Made by a program: the position numbers and the translations under genes
Source: an uncultured Myxococcales bacterium
GTDB taxonomy: Bacteria > Myxococcota_A > Polyangia > Palsa-1104 > JAEUJZ01
Reading direction: 5' to 3'
Length of the DNA stretch: 34,019 nt
Assembly (NCBI GenBank): GCA_937868485.1
Contig: CALMML010000501.1
Span: 1-34,019 of the forward strand
Shown here: piece by piece, positions 16,327 through 23,835 of the stretch
Position numbering within the stretch: position 1 is the stretch's first letter
Layout: every line of letters begins with the position of its first letter
The notes under the pieces: generated by a model
What the model was told of the DNA's origin: nothing
What the model saw: only the letters and a program-made list of their open reading frames with translations
Database searches by the model: none

Positions 16327-17534
16327 AGCCGCACCCCCAGCGTCGCTCCACCGACGAAGAGCTGACCGCTCAAGCGACCATCCGGCGACAGCAGGTGCGC
16401 TTGTCCGAACACATCGATGTCGAGTGGAACGCTCTTGCGCAGGCTCAGGCCCAGACCGACGGTCAGGACGTGACGACTGGCATCGAGCAGGCTCTTTGCA
16501 TCGTCTTGCGGCTGCACTTGTGGCGTCGGTGTCCAGTCGAAGAAATAGCCACCGCGCAGCATGACACGCACCGCATCTGTCGTCGGTGCTTGATATTCCA
16601 TAGAGACGCGCGGCACCACTGTGTCGTGAAAGCCGGGCTCAGGCAGCGCGGGCGAATCTGCCGTCGCTTTTTCAATCGGATAGCGATAGTCGCTCCACTT
16701 TTTCCAGCCGAGCTGGGCAATCAGGGTCAGCGACGAAGAGACATGCAGCGCTGCCTCGGCAGCAAGCTGATGCGGATCGTACTGTGCGATCCCGGCAAAC
16801 GAAATCAGCGGCAGTCCGAGCGGAATCGCGTCGCCCAGCTCGGTGTGCAGTCGCAGCAGATACGACGAGCGCGATGCGCCTCGGTAGGTCAAGCCAAGCT
16901 GGATGCGATCACTGGGCGACGACCAGCGAATGCCCAAAATCGGCGCGTAATCGACGGTCAGCTGCTCTTCCGAGATGGTCGTGATGCGTCCCGTTCCGTC
17001 AGGTCGAATGATGATGTCACCGACGAGAGCAGCGAGCGCCAGCACGCCACCACCGATGCGCAGGCCAAAGGGCAAGCGCACGCCCATTCCGACGAGAACC
17101 GAGACAACCTCGGTGCGGGAGTCGAGGAGCACGGCGCGCGGCACTTCGGGATACGGAACGCTGACGCGGTTGACGACCCCGGCGGGTAGATACAGTCCCA
17201 GGCCGATGCCGATGCGGTCCGCAAGGACGCCACCGAGCGGAAGTGGCACGCTCGCACCAATCTGAACGCCAGCGGGATTGCTGAGCGAGATCGGCTGATC
17301 GTCGATGCGCAGTCGGTAGCCGCCGTACACAAAGCCGATCGAGAGCTTCTTGCTCGACGCCGACAGGCCTGCCGGGTTTTGATAGGTCGCTTCCCAGTCG
17401 TCGGCGACCGCAATGCCTGTGCCCGCCATCGCTGCGGAGCGCGGACCGAGTGAGATCAGATCCGGCAGCGACGCGAACGCTACACTCGGTAGCAGCGTCG
17501 TCAGCCCCAGCAGCAGTCGGGCGGCGCGCGTCAT
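16323..17534 (-). CDS. FadL/OmpP1-family outer-membrane protein (B)
   Basis: 403 residues. Signal peptide with cleavage AFA|SL near 21. The mature N-terminus reads LGPRSAAMAGTGIAVADDWE then NPAGLS (53-58), the same FadL-type hatch motif as the neighbour. A beta-barrel pattern follows to the end (GVRL). It is a clear but diverged paralogue of the gene it overlaps downstream, pointing to tandem duplication. Its ATG overlaps the dtd stop by four bases (17531-17534), and no Shine-Dalgarno is seen, so it depends on dtd translation. Probably a channel for hydrophobic substrates; specificity unknown. Confidence 0.86.
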   Translation of the reverse strand: MTRAARLLLGLTTLLPSVAFASLPDLISLGPRSAAMAGTGIAVADDWEATYQNPAGLSASSKKLSIGFVYGGYRLRIDDQPISLSNPAGVQIGASVPLPLGGVLADRIGIGLGLYLPAGVVNRVSVPYPEVPRAVLLDSRTEVVSVLVGMGVRLPFGLRIGGGVLALAALVGDIIIRPDGTGRITTISEEQLTVDYAPILGIRWSSPSDRIQLGLTYRGASRSSYLLRLHTELGDAIPLGLPLISFAGIAQYDPHQLAAEAALHVSSSLTLIAQLGWKKWSDYRYPIEKATADSPALPEPGFHDTVVPRVSMEYQAPTTDAVRVMLRGGYFFDWTPTPQVQPQDDAKSLLDASRHVLTVGLGLSLRKSVPLDIDVFGQAHLLSPDGRLSGQLFVGGATLGVRL

Positions 17535-18025
17535 GTGGCACTGGCCTGTGGGCTGGCGGTGTCAAACCAGATGGTGACGGGACCGTCGTTGCAGATGTCG
17601 ACGTCCATCATCGCGCCAAAGCGACCTGTCTCGACGACAAAGCCAGCGTTTTTGCAGCCCGCGATGAAGCGTTCATACAGCGGAATGGCGTCGCTGGGTG
17701 GCATCGCTGAAAGGAACGATGGTCGACGGCCTTTGCTCGTGTCGGCGTAGAGCGTGAACTGACTGACGACGAGCAGCGAGCCATGGGCGTCGCGCAGTGA
17801 GCGGTTGATGTTGCCGGGCTTGCGACCCTCGGGAACACTGCCGGGTGGGTCGGGAAACAGGCGCATGCCGGTGATGCGATCGACGAGCAGATCGACCTCT
17901 TTGCTGCTGTCACCTTGGCCGATGCCGAGGAGGACGCACAGTCCGACGCCAATTTTTCCGAGCACTTCGCCTGAGTCTTGGTCGCGCACCTCGGCGCGGC
18001 TGACACGTTGGACCACGGCACGCAT
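17531..18025 (-). CDS. dtd: D-aminoacyl-tRNA deacylase
   Basis: 164 residues, slightly longer than the usual ~145-150. It opens MRAVVQRVSRAEV and carries the two signature motifs: SQFTL at 88-92 and NDGPVT at 146-151, the latter holding the Gly-cisPro pair that selects D-amino acids. GRFGAMM (134-140) is also conserved. The enzyme hydrolyses D-aminoacyl-tRNA, and Gly-tRNA(Ala), in the cytoplasm for quality control. It is the first gene of a three-gene unit with two FadL-family proteins, an odd pairing for a housekeeping enzyme. No Shine-Dalgarno is seen before the ATG at 18025. It is divergent from the lytic transglycosylase gene, with 85 bp between. Confidence 0.95.
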   Translation of the reverse strand: MRAVVQRVSRAEVRDQDSGEVLGKIGVGLCVLLGIGQGDSSKEVDLLVDRITGMRLFPDPPGSVPEGRKPGNINRSLRDAHGSLLVVSQFTLYADTSKGRRPSFLSAMPPSDAIPLYERFIAGCKNAGFVVETGRFGAMMDVDICNDGPVTIWFDTASPQASAT

Positions 18026-18074
18026 GACGTCGCCGTAACACGTCGGCAGCGCGGGTGTAAAGCGGCTGGAAGCA

Positions 18075-18102
18075 TTGCCAGTTTCGGGCCACTGGCTACG
18101 AT
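18075..18102 (+). promoter_or_regulatory. Candidate promoter of the transglycosylase-FHA-kinase operon
   Basis: TTGCCA (18075-18080), 16 bases, then TACGAT (18097-18102). Eight bases separate the -10 from the ATG at 18111, and no Shine-Dalgarno is present. The transcript would be leaderless or nearly so, as suggested for the VWA gene. Confidence 0.4.
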
Positions 18103-18110
18103 GACAGAAG

Positions 18111-18818
18111 ATGCAGCGCGCACGGTTTGGGCGACAGATTCGATGGCTTGGTCGGGGCTCACGGTCCCTGGCTCAGCTCGTCTGTGGGTCGCTGATAGCG
18201 CTGATTTGCAGCGACGGACGAGCGGATCTGTGGAGCTACGAGCACGACGGAGTGGTCTACTTTAGCAACATTCCTCCGTCGGGACGCGATGGTCACAGGT
18301 GGTCGGTCGTGTCGCGCAGTGGACCGGGCAAGGCACAGACGGTGTCAGGCGTCAGCGGCTGTGAGCGCTCGCGGGCCGACGTGGTGCCGTCGCAAGATCA
18401 GAGCCCCGATCGCTTCCATCGCTACGATCGTCATATTGCCGAAGCAGCGACGGTGTTTGGGCTGCCCGAAGCGCTGATCCGAGCGGTCATCAAGGTCGAG
18501 TCGGACTACGATCCGCGCGTCGTGAGCTGCGCCGGGGCCAAGGGCTTGATGCAGCTGATGCCCGACGTGGCGACGGAGCAAAAGGTGCTCGACGTGTTCG
18601 AGCCGCGCAAGAACATCCTCGGTGGCTCGCGGCTGCTGCGGGTGCTGGCCAATCGCTTTCGTGGTGATTTGGTCTTGACAATTGCCGGATATCATGCTGG
18701 GGCAGGCGCTGTGATGAAATATGATGGCGTGCCTCCGTATGAAACGACGCAGCAGTACGTAAAGATGGTGCTGACGGAATATCAGCGCGAGCGGACGCGA
18801 CTCGGGGACAAACAGTGA
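18111..18818 (+). CDS. Lytic transglycosylase (SLT domain) with DUF4124-like N-terminus
   Basis: 235 residues. A long basic n-region and hydrophobic core form a signal peptide (cleavage near GRA|DL, residue 38). Next is a DUF4124-like stretch (DLWSYEHDGVVYFSNIPPSG). The SLT fold spans about 105-225: AVIKVESDYDP with catalytic Glu130, GAKGLMQLMP (142-151) and AGYHAGAGAV (192-201). The last motif is normally AYNAGPGAV, so His replaces the usual Asn. The enzyme should cleave peptidoglycan glycan strands in the periplasm with 1,6-anhydro product formation. Its TGA overlaps the GTG of the FHA gene (18815-18818), so peptidoglycan cleavage and phospho-signalling genes are translated together. Confidence 0.9.
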   Translation: MQRARFGRQIRWLGRGSRSLAQLVCGSLIALICSDGRADLWSYEHDGVVYFSNIPPSGRDGHRWSVVSRSGPGKAQTVSGVSGCERSRADVVPSQDQSPDRFHRYDRHIAEAATVFGLPEALIRAVIKVESDYDPRVVSCAGAKGLMQLMPDVATEQKVLDVFEPRKNILGGSRLLRVLANRFRGDLVLTIAGYHAGAGAVMKYDGVPPYETTQQYVKMVLTEYQRERTRLGDKQ

Positions 18819-20002
18819 GCGGCTGGCTGCGCCGCTTGTCGACGACGTATCGGATGGCTGTGGCTGCCGAAGCGGCGGGTGACTACCTGGAAGCAGCCAA
18901 AGCGTATGCACTGTGCGAGGAGCGACACAAGGTCGCGGAGATGCACATCCTCGAAGCAGCTCGACGGGCTGTTCCGGGCAGCGCAGCGGCAGAGCTTCTG
19001 ATTGCTGCCAACTTTTTGCATGACGATGAGTCGGCTCCGCAGGCGCTGCTGCGACGGCTCGGGGAAGCGCTGCTGCGGCTTGTGCGAAGTCGCGATCTCA
19101 TCGACAGTGACCGAGAGCTGGCGACGGTGGCTGCGCAGGTGCTGCGTCGGGCCGGGGAGCCACTGCTGGCAGCAGAAGCCTATCAGCGCGTCGGAGATGT
19201 CGATCGCGCCGTCGAGCTTCTGTCTTTGGCCGGTGAAGTCGAGCGCGTCGAGCAGCTGCTGTCCGGGCATCAGTCTGAGCGGGAGCAGGCCGAGCGCGAG
19301 CGTGAGCTGACGGCCAGCTATGAGTCGGCACAGCGGCTGGGTCGGCGAGACGAGGCGCTGTCGCTGCTGCGGCAGCTTGTGTCCGTCGCCAAAGACAAGC
19401 GTGAACCGCAGCGGCTGTGCGACGATCTTTCCCGACGGATGCTCAACAACGGTCAGATCGAGCTGCGGCTGTCGTCTTCCGTCGATGGTGGTACGGAAGA
19501 TCGCGTGCTGTGTGCGCTGCCGCCGCTTTTGTGGGGTCGTGGGGAAGAGTGTGGCGTCGTGCTCGGTGATCCGGGCGTGTCGCGTCAGCATGTTCGCTTG
19601 CAGTTCGACGAGCAGCTGGGCTTTTCGCTGGTCGATTTGGACAGCAAAAACGGGACATTTCTCGACGGAATGCAGGTCGGGCAGGGCGCACGGCTGCCGC
19701 TGCGACAGGTGGGCGAGCTGGGCCTGGGGCTTCACGTTCGCGCGCAGTTTACCGTCGAGCACAATGAGCTGTCGCTGAAGCTGCGAACCGGGATGCGACG
19801 AGGCCTGCGGGTGCGTCTGGCGACGAAAGAGCTGATCGTAGCTGGCCCGCTGCGGCTCCGCTTTTCCGACGGAAAGCCGCTGTTGTTTTGTGATGAAGAG
19901 GGACTGCGTCTAAACGGTCAGCGGGTGGCGTCAGGTGTGCAGCTTGTCGTCGGTGATGTCGTCGAGGCACAGGCGTTTCGCTGCGAGGTCTTGTCGAGAT
20001 GA
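18815..20002 (+). CDS. FHA domain protein with TPR-like N-terminus
   Basis: 395 residues, soluble. The first 210 residues are helical and TPR-like (AVAAEAAGDYLEAAKAYALC; EPLLAAEAYQRVGDVDRAVE). A forkhead-associated domain spans about 228-305, with the phosphothreonine-binding residues G241-R242, S256-R257-x-H259 and N279-G280-T281 all present. The final 85 residues end in LNGQRVASGVQLVVGD, the pattern of an FHA C-terminal half, so a second degenerate FHA is likely. The start is GTG, overlapping the transglycosylase stop by four bases; the stop overlaps the kinase ATG by four (19999-20002). The obvious inference is that it binds a phosphothreonine made by that kinase. Confidence 0.88.
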   Translation: MSGWLRRLSTTYRMAVAAEAAGDYLEAAKAYALCEERHKVAEMHILEAARRAVPGSAAAELLIAANFLHDDESAPQALLRRLGEALLRLVRSRDLIDSDRELATVAAQVLRRAGEPLLAAEAYQRVGDVDRAVELLSLAGEVERVEQLLSGHQSEREQAERERELTASYESAQRLGRRDEALSLLRQLVSVAKDKREPQRLCDDLSRRMLNNGQIELRLSSSVDGGTEDRVLCALPPLLWGRGEECGVVLGDPGVSRQHVRLQFDEQLGFSLVDLDSKNGTFLDGMQVGQGARLPLRQVGELGLGLHVRAQFTVEHNELSLKLRTGMRRGLRVRLATKELIVAGPLRLRFSDGKPLLFCDEEGLRLNGQRVASGVQLVVGDVVEAQAFRCEVLSR

Positions 20003-21450
20003 CGCTGTGGCAGCGGCTGCGTGCGCTCCTGCTGGGATCGTCGGAAGCGTCGCTGCCTGCCGTCGGTCGTCCCCTGCTGCCGCTGTCTGCCGAGGATGAG
20101 CCGCTTGCCCTTCTTCAGCGCTACAGTCGCCAGATTGGACACTTGACCGCGCGTCCTTCGTCGGTAGAACCGTCGGTGCTGACGGCGCTGGAGACGCTCT
20201 GCTCGCTTCGTCGCGAAGATGCCGCGATTCGCATCGCGCAGAGCTTGTCTCGAGCGATTCCGACGGATTCCGCGCTGGCGCTTTTGCTGGCCAAGCTGCT
20301 GCTGTCGTCTCGTCGCCATGCCGAGGCGATTGAGCCGCTTCAGCGGGTGCTTTCGCTGACTGCTCCGCTCGACGCACTGCCGATTCGCTGGCTGCTGGCG
20401 ACGACGCATCGAGAGCTGGGACAAGCGAGCGAAGCGCGAGCGCAGCTGGCCGAAATTGTCTCGATCGACATACGCTTTCCCGAGGCCCAAGCTGCGCTGC
20501 GGGCGCTTTCGTCTTCTGCGACGGAACCGCGACGAGCAAACACGCAAGGCGCGGTGCTGGGTGTGGTGCAGCGAGCAATTTTGCCGACGGTGGCGATGCA
20601 AACGGGTGGTCGCTATGCGCTGCTCCAAGAGCTGGGCGCGGGACGGACGGGGACGGTGTATCGGGCGCTCGACAAAGAGCTGGGCTGCGAGCTGGCGCTC
20701 AAGGTGTTCCATCCGCATCTGCGACAGCGAAACGACGACGATGCGCTTGTGCGGGCGCTTCATGAAGCACGGCTGCTGTCGGCGGCGCGACATCCGGGCA
20801 TTGTCGCGCTCTATGCCGTCGAAGGGGACGAGCTGGACTCGTCGCGGCAGCTGCCACTTTTGGCGATGGAGCTGTGCCGGGGCGGATCGCTGCGGATGCG
20901 GCTGCGCAGCGGGCGACTTCCCGTCGCGGTTGCGCTGGGTCGTGCGCGTGAGCTGTGCGAGACGCTGACGGAGCTGCATGCGGGCTCGCTGTCGCACGGT
21001 GATCTGAAGCCGGAAAACCTGCTGTTTCGGGGCGATGGACGGGGTCGGTTTGCGCTGCCGGAGTCCGAGTCATCCCTCGGAGACTTGGTGATTGCCGACT
21101 TTGGGCTGTCGCGACTGCGGAAAGAGCCTGGTGCCGTCGGTGTTGGCACGCCTGGATATCTGTCGCCGGAGCGCTTTGCCGGATCGCCGCCATCGCCTGC
21201 AGCCGATGTATTTTCCGTCGCAGTGGTGCTGTGCGAGCTGCTCTGTGGCGATGTGACCGAGGTGCTGGTTCCGTCGAAGAAAGAAGCGATTGGGGCTCAC
21301 GTGCTGCTCGCGTGCGTTCATCCTCAGCTGGCTGCGCTGGGGTCGCATGGTCCGTCGCTGCGTGCGCTGATCGCGGACATGCTCTGTGTCGATCCTACAG
21401 CCCGTCCGTCGGCAGCCCAGGTGAGTCAGCGACTGGCGGCGTGTCTTTAA
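19999..21450 (+). CDS. Ser/Thr kinase with N-terminal TPR region and HGD catalytic loop
   Basis: 483 residues. The first 190 are TPR-like helices. The kinase domain follows (about 205-480): Gly loop GAGRTGTVY (213-221), K235 in LALKVF, catalytic loop HGDLKPEN (333-340), DFG at 367-369 and GTPGYLSPE. The loop reads HGD where the plus-strand consensus is HRD; Asp335 remains, so activity is plausible but activation by loop phosphorylation may differ (non-RD type). No membrane segment is visible, unlike the other kinases here, so it is cytoplasmic. It is coupled to the FHA gene by a 4-bp overlap. Its last 56 bases overlap the 3' end of the convergent TPR gene. Confidence 0.9.
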   Translation: MTLWQRLRALLLGSSEASLPAVGRPLLPLSAEDEPLALLQRYSRQIGHLTARPSSVEPSVLTALETLCSLRREDAAIRIAQSLSRAIPTDSALALLLAKLLLSSRRHAEAIEPLQRVLSLTAPLDALPIRWLLATTHRELGQASEARAQLAEIVSIDIRFPEAQAALRALSSSATEPRRANTQGAVLGVVQRAILPTVAMQTGGRYALLQELGAGRTGTVYRALDKELGCELALKVFHPHLRQRNDDDALVRALHEARLLSAARHPGIVALYAVEGDELDSSRQLPLLAMELCRGGSLRMRLRSGRLPVAVALGRARELCETLTELHAGSLSHGDLKPENLLFRGDGRGRFALPESESSLGDLVIADFGLSRLRKEPGAVGVGTPGYLSPERFAGSPPSPAADVFSVAVVLCELLCGDVTEVLVPSKKEAIGAHVLLACVHPQLAALGSHGPSLRALIADMLCVDPTARPSAAQVSQRLAACL

Positions 21451-22435
21451 GGCTCGGGGCCGAAGGGGCACTTGGCGACGAAGCACAGCCCGGAACTTGG
21501 CTCTTGGTTTCGGCCAGATGTTCTTCGGCTCGACGGAGATGCGCACGCGGTGTCGTCGCTGGAGCCGTCTGAAGATAGCTGGTCAGAAACGACACACGGT
21601 CACAGCTTGGCGGACGCAGCAGCGCTTCGTAGTAGTCGCGATCTGCCGTCGGAACAAAGTCGCTCATCTTCAGAAAGCGCAGGCTCAGATCGCTGCGACG
21701 AAGCTGGGTCATCAGCTTGAGCGGTCTTTGTCGACGACTGCGATCCAGCGCTGCGAGCAGTCCTGCACAGCTTCGCGCGACGTTTACCAGCGGCTGTAGC
21801 GTCGGCAAGTCCAAGCAGGCTTGGCTGTAGAGCGGAATCGCTTCGTCGAGCCGACCTTGCGCCATCAGCACGTCGCCCAGACGATAGAGCACACGATGGC
21901 TCGGTCCGTCGCTGATCAGCATTCGACGATACTGCGCAATCGCGATGTCCAGCTCTCCTCGTCGGGTTTGACACAGCGCAATGCCAAGCTGGAGCGCTTG
22001 TCGATCACGCAAGCGATGCTCGATGGGCGACGACGGGGGCGCGCTGAGCATCCGCTCCATCAGCGACAGTCCGACGTCGCAGGCACCTTGCTCGGCGTAG
22101 GTCACGGCCAGCAGCAGCCAGGACTCGGTCTGCTCGGGAAACGTCTGCGTCGCATCTTGCAAGTCAGCGACGGTCTTACCGAGGTCAGCTCCCGGGGCCG
22201 TCTGTCCAAACAGAAGCTGGCTGCGCGCGCTGTGGATGATCTGTTCGTAGAGCTGACTGTCGGTGGCTCCGCCTCGCGAGGGACAGCCCCACAGCGACAG
22301 CGCACAGTCGCGAACCACCTTTTTGGGGGTCTTGGCTCCGACGGCGGGTCTGTCCGGCTTCGCTGCCTCATCCGCTCGCGTCACCGTCGAGCCCAGCAGC
22401 CCAATGCTCAGCATCAGCCCGAGACTTCGCTTCAT
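21395..22435 (-). CDS. Secreted TPR protein (B)
   Basis: 346 residues. Signal peptide with cleavage near TRA|DE (about residue 21). TPR-like repeats run about 85-235 (LDIAIAQYRRML; GRLDEAIPLYSQACLDL). DFVPTADRDYYEALL (259-273) and a later TTPRAHLRRAEEHL match parts of the TPR gene just upstream, so the two are paralogues. This one lacks the AgmX/PglI-type C-terminal domain and instead ends in a Pro/Ser-rich tail. The ATG overlaps the upstream stop by four bases (22432-22435). It is the last gene of the long minus-strand run and overlaps the 3' end of the convergent kinase gene by 56 bp. It is probably periplasmic; partner unknown. Confidence 0.84.
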   Translation of the reverse strand: MKRSLGLMLSIGLLGSTVTRADEAAKPDRPAVGAKTPKKVVRDCALSLWGCPSRGGATDSQLYEQIIHSARSQLLFGQTAPGADLGKTVADLQDATQTFPEQTESWLLLAVTYAEQGACDVGLSLMERMLSAPPSSPIEHRLRDRQALQLGIALCQTRRGELDIAIAQYRRMLISDGPSHRVLYRLGDVLMAQGRLDEAIPLYSQACLDLPTLQPLVNVARSCAGLLAALDRSRRQRPLKLMTQLRRSDLSLRFLKMSDFVPTADRDYYEALLRPPSCDRVSFLTSYLQTAPATTPRAHLRRAEEHLAETKSQVPGCASSPSAPSAPSLKDTPPVADSPGLPTDGL

Positions 22436-23781
22436 CGCGCCTCGAAGTGAATCGGAAGCGCCAGCTCGTCGTTGTCATCGTTGCCAGCGGCGGCGGGCGG
22501 AAAGCGAAAGCGCTGGAGCGCGTTTTGGACACAGCGAAGCAGCTCTGTCGCAGGTGGCATCGACGAGGTCTGCGTTCCCGTCGGCTTCCACGATCCACGA
22601 TCCGCCAGCGAGTTATCAAGCGGCTGAACCAGCAGCACCGCGCCGCTCGGATCGACGATCAGGGCCACCAGCATGTCGCCGCTGAGCCTTGGTGCGCGTC
22701 GCAGTCCTTGGGCGTAGCACTGACGCAGCTCGAGCATCTTGTCGCGGACACCTTTGTGGATGTCTTCTTCCGTGCGGTGCTTTTCGACGCCACCGCTGCT
22801 GTCTTCGGGCGCAAAGTGCGGTGAGCCCACGACGACGTTGGCGCGGAACAGCTCTGCGACGGGAATTCCCGGCAGCTTCTGCAAGTCTTCCAGGTGTTCT
22901 TTGGCGCGCGGCGTGTAGCGACTCTTGGGAAGCTCGACGACGAACTGACGGAAGGATCGCAGCGCTTCATCACGATTGCCGAGCGCTTCAGCCAGAAGAC
23001 CGTCGTAATAGAAGCGATCTCCGTCGGGAACAAAGAAGACTTCATCGCCTTGATAGATGCGCAGACCGGGATCAGCAGCCAGCGAGCGTCCGAGCGCTTC
23101 CCGACTTTTTTGCACCTGTCCGTCTCGATCGTAGGCCACCGCCAGACCCAGCGCATGCAGCGCGCTCTGATCGCCGGTATCCAGCTGCTCGGCTTGGCTG
23201 TAGCGACGGATTGCCTGGTCCAGCTTGCCCATCGCCATCAGCGCTTCCGCCGAGTTTGACAGCAGCGTCGCTTGCTGGTGCCGACTGGGAAACAGCAGCG
23301 AGTCCGGCTCTCCCGGTAGCAGTCGCAGCGCGCGATCGTATTCAGCGACGGCTTCCTCGAAGCGACCCAGGTGCGACAGCACGATGCCAAGCTGCGTCGC
23401 GATCTCGAAGTCCCAGCTGCCTGTGTCGTCGAACTTGCGGGCAAGCTGAAGCTCGGCAATCGCTTGCGTCATCGCGGGATTGCCCAGCTCTGGCCGCGAC
23501 ATCCACTCACCCAGCCAGACTCGAGCTTCGACATCGCTCGGTTCCAGCACCAGCGCCTTTTGCAGCAGCGAGATCGCGGTCTGGGTCATGCTGATTCGCT
23601 CTGGATGGTCGCGCCGACGGTGCTTCAGTCCCGCGTAATACAGCACCTTGGCGTTTTCCTTGAGCCGCGCAAGCTGCTGGACTTTGCTCTTTCCCGTCGG
23701 ACCGGGCAGTACATCGGCGCTGTGTCCCGACGGACAAAACAGGAGCGCCACGATGGCCCAAGTCACCACGAACAGTCGCAT
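22432..23781 (-). CDS. Secreted TPR protein (A) with AgmX/PglI-type C-terminal domain
   Basis: 449 residues from the ATG at 23781, which opens a signal peptide (cleavage near GHSA|DV). A GTG at 23814 would add 11 residues; neither start has a Shine-Dalgarno. TPR-like repeats span about 65-280 (LGRFEEAVAEYDRALRLLP; GKLDQAIRRYSQAEQLD). The C-terminal ~100 residues look like the AgmX/PglI domain: MLELRQCYAQGL, VALIVDPSGAVLLVQ, then LLRCVQNALQRFRFP, with Cys355 and Cys417 in the usual places. That domain is found in myxobacterial gliding-motility and envelope proteins. VFFVPDGDRFYYDGLL (248-263) marks it as a paralogue of the next gene, with which it shares a 4-bp overlap. Confidence 0.84.
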   Translation of the reverse strand: MRLFVVTWAIVALLFCPSGHSADVLPGPTGKSKVQQLARLKENAKVLYYAGLKHRRRDHPERISMTQTAISLLQKALVLEPSDVEARVWLGEWMSRPELGNPAMTQAIAELQLARKFDDTGSWDFEIATQLGIVLSHLGRFEEAVAEYDRALRLLPGEPDSLLFPSRHQQATLLSNSAEALMAMGKLDQAIRRYSQAEQLDTGDQSALHALGLAVAYDRDGQVQKSREALGRSLAADPGLRIYQGDEVFFVPDGDRFYYDGLLAEALGNRDEALRSFRQFVVELPKSRYTPRAKEHLEDLQKLPGIPVAELFRANVVVGSPHFAPEDSSGGVEKHRTEEDIHKGVRDKMLELRQCYAQGLRRAPRLSGDMLVALIVDPSGAVLLVQPLDNSLADRGSWKPTGTQTSSMPPATELLRCVQNALQRFRFPPAAAGNDDNDELALPIHFEAR

Positions 23782-23835
23782 ACCGGCAGTATAGCGGGGC
23801 TTGTGCGTGCTCACCCGTCGGATTGCACAGGGCAG

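Noticed and set aside
19918-20997. Minus-strand open frame (359 codons) opposite the FHA/kinase genes
   Set aside because: It spans two well-supported plus-strand genes and is Arg/Gln-rich low-complexity.
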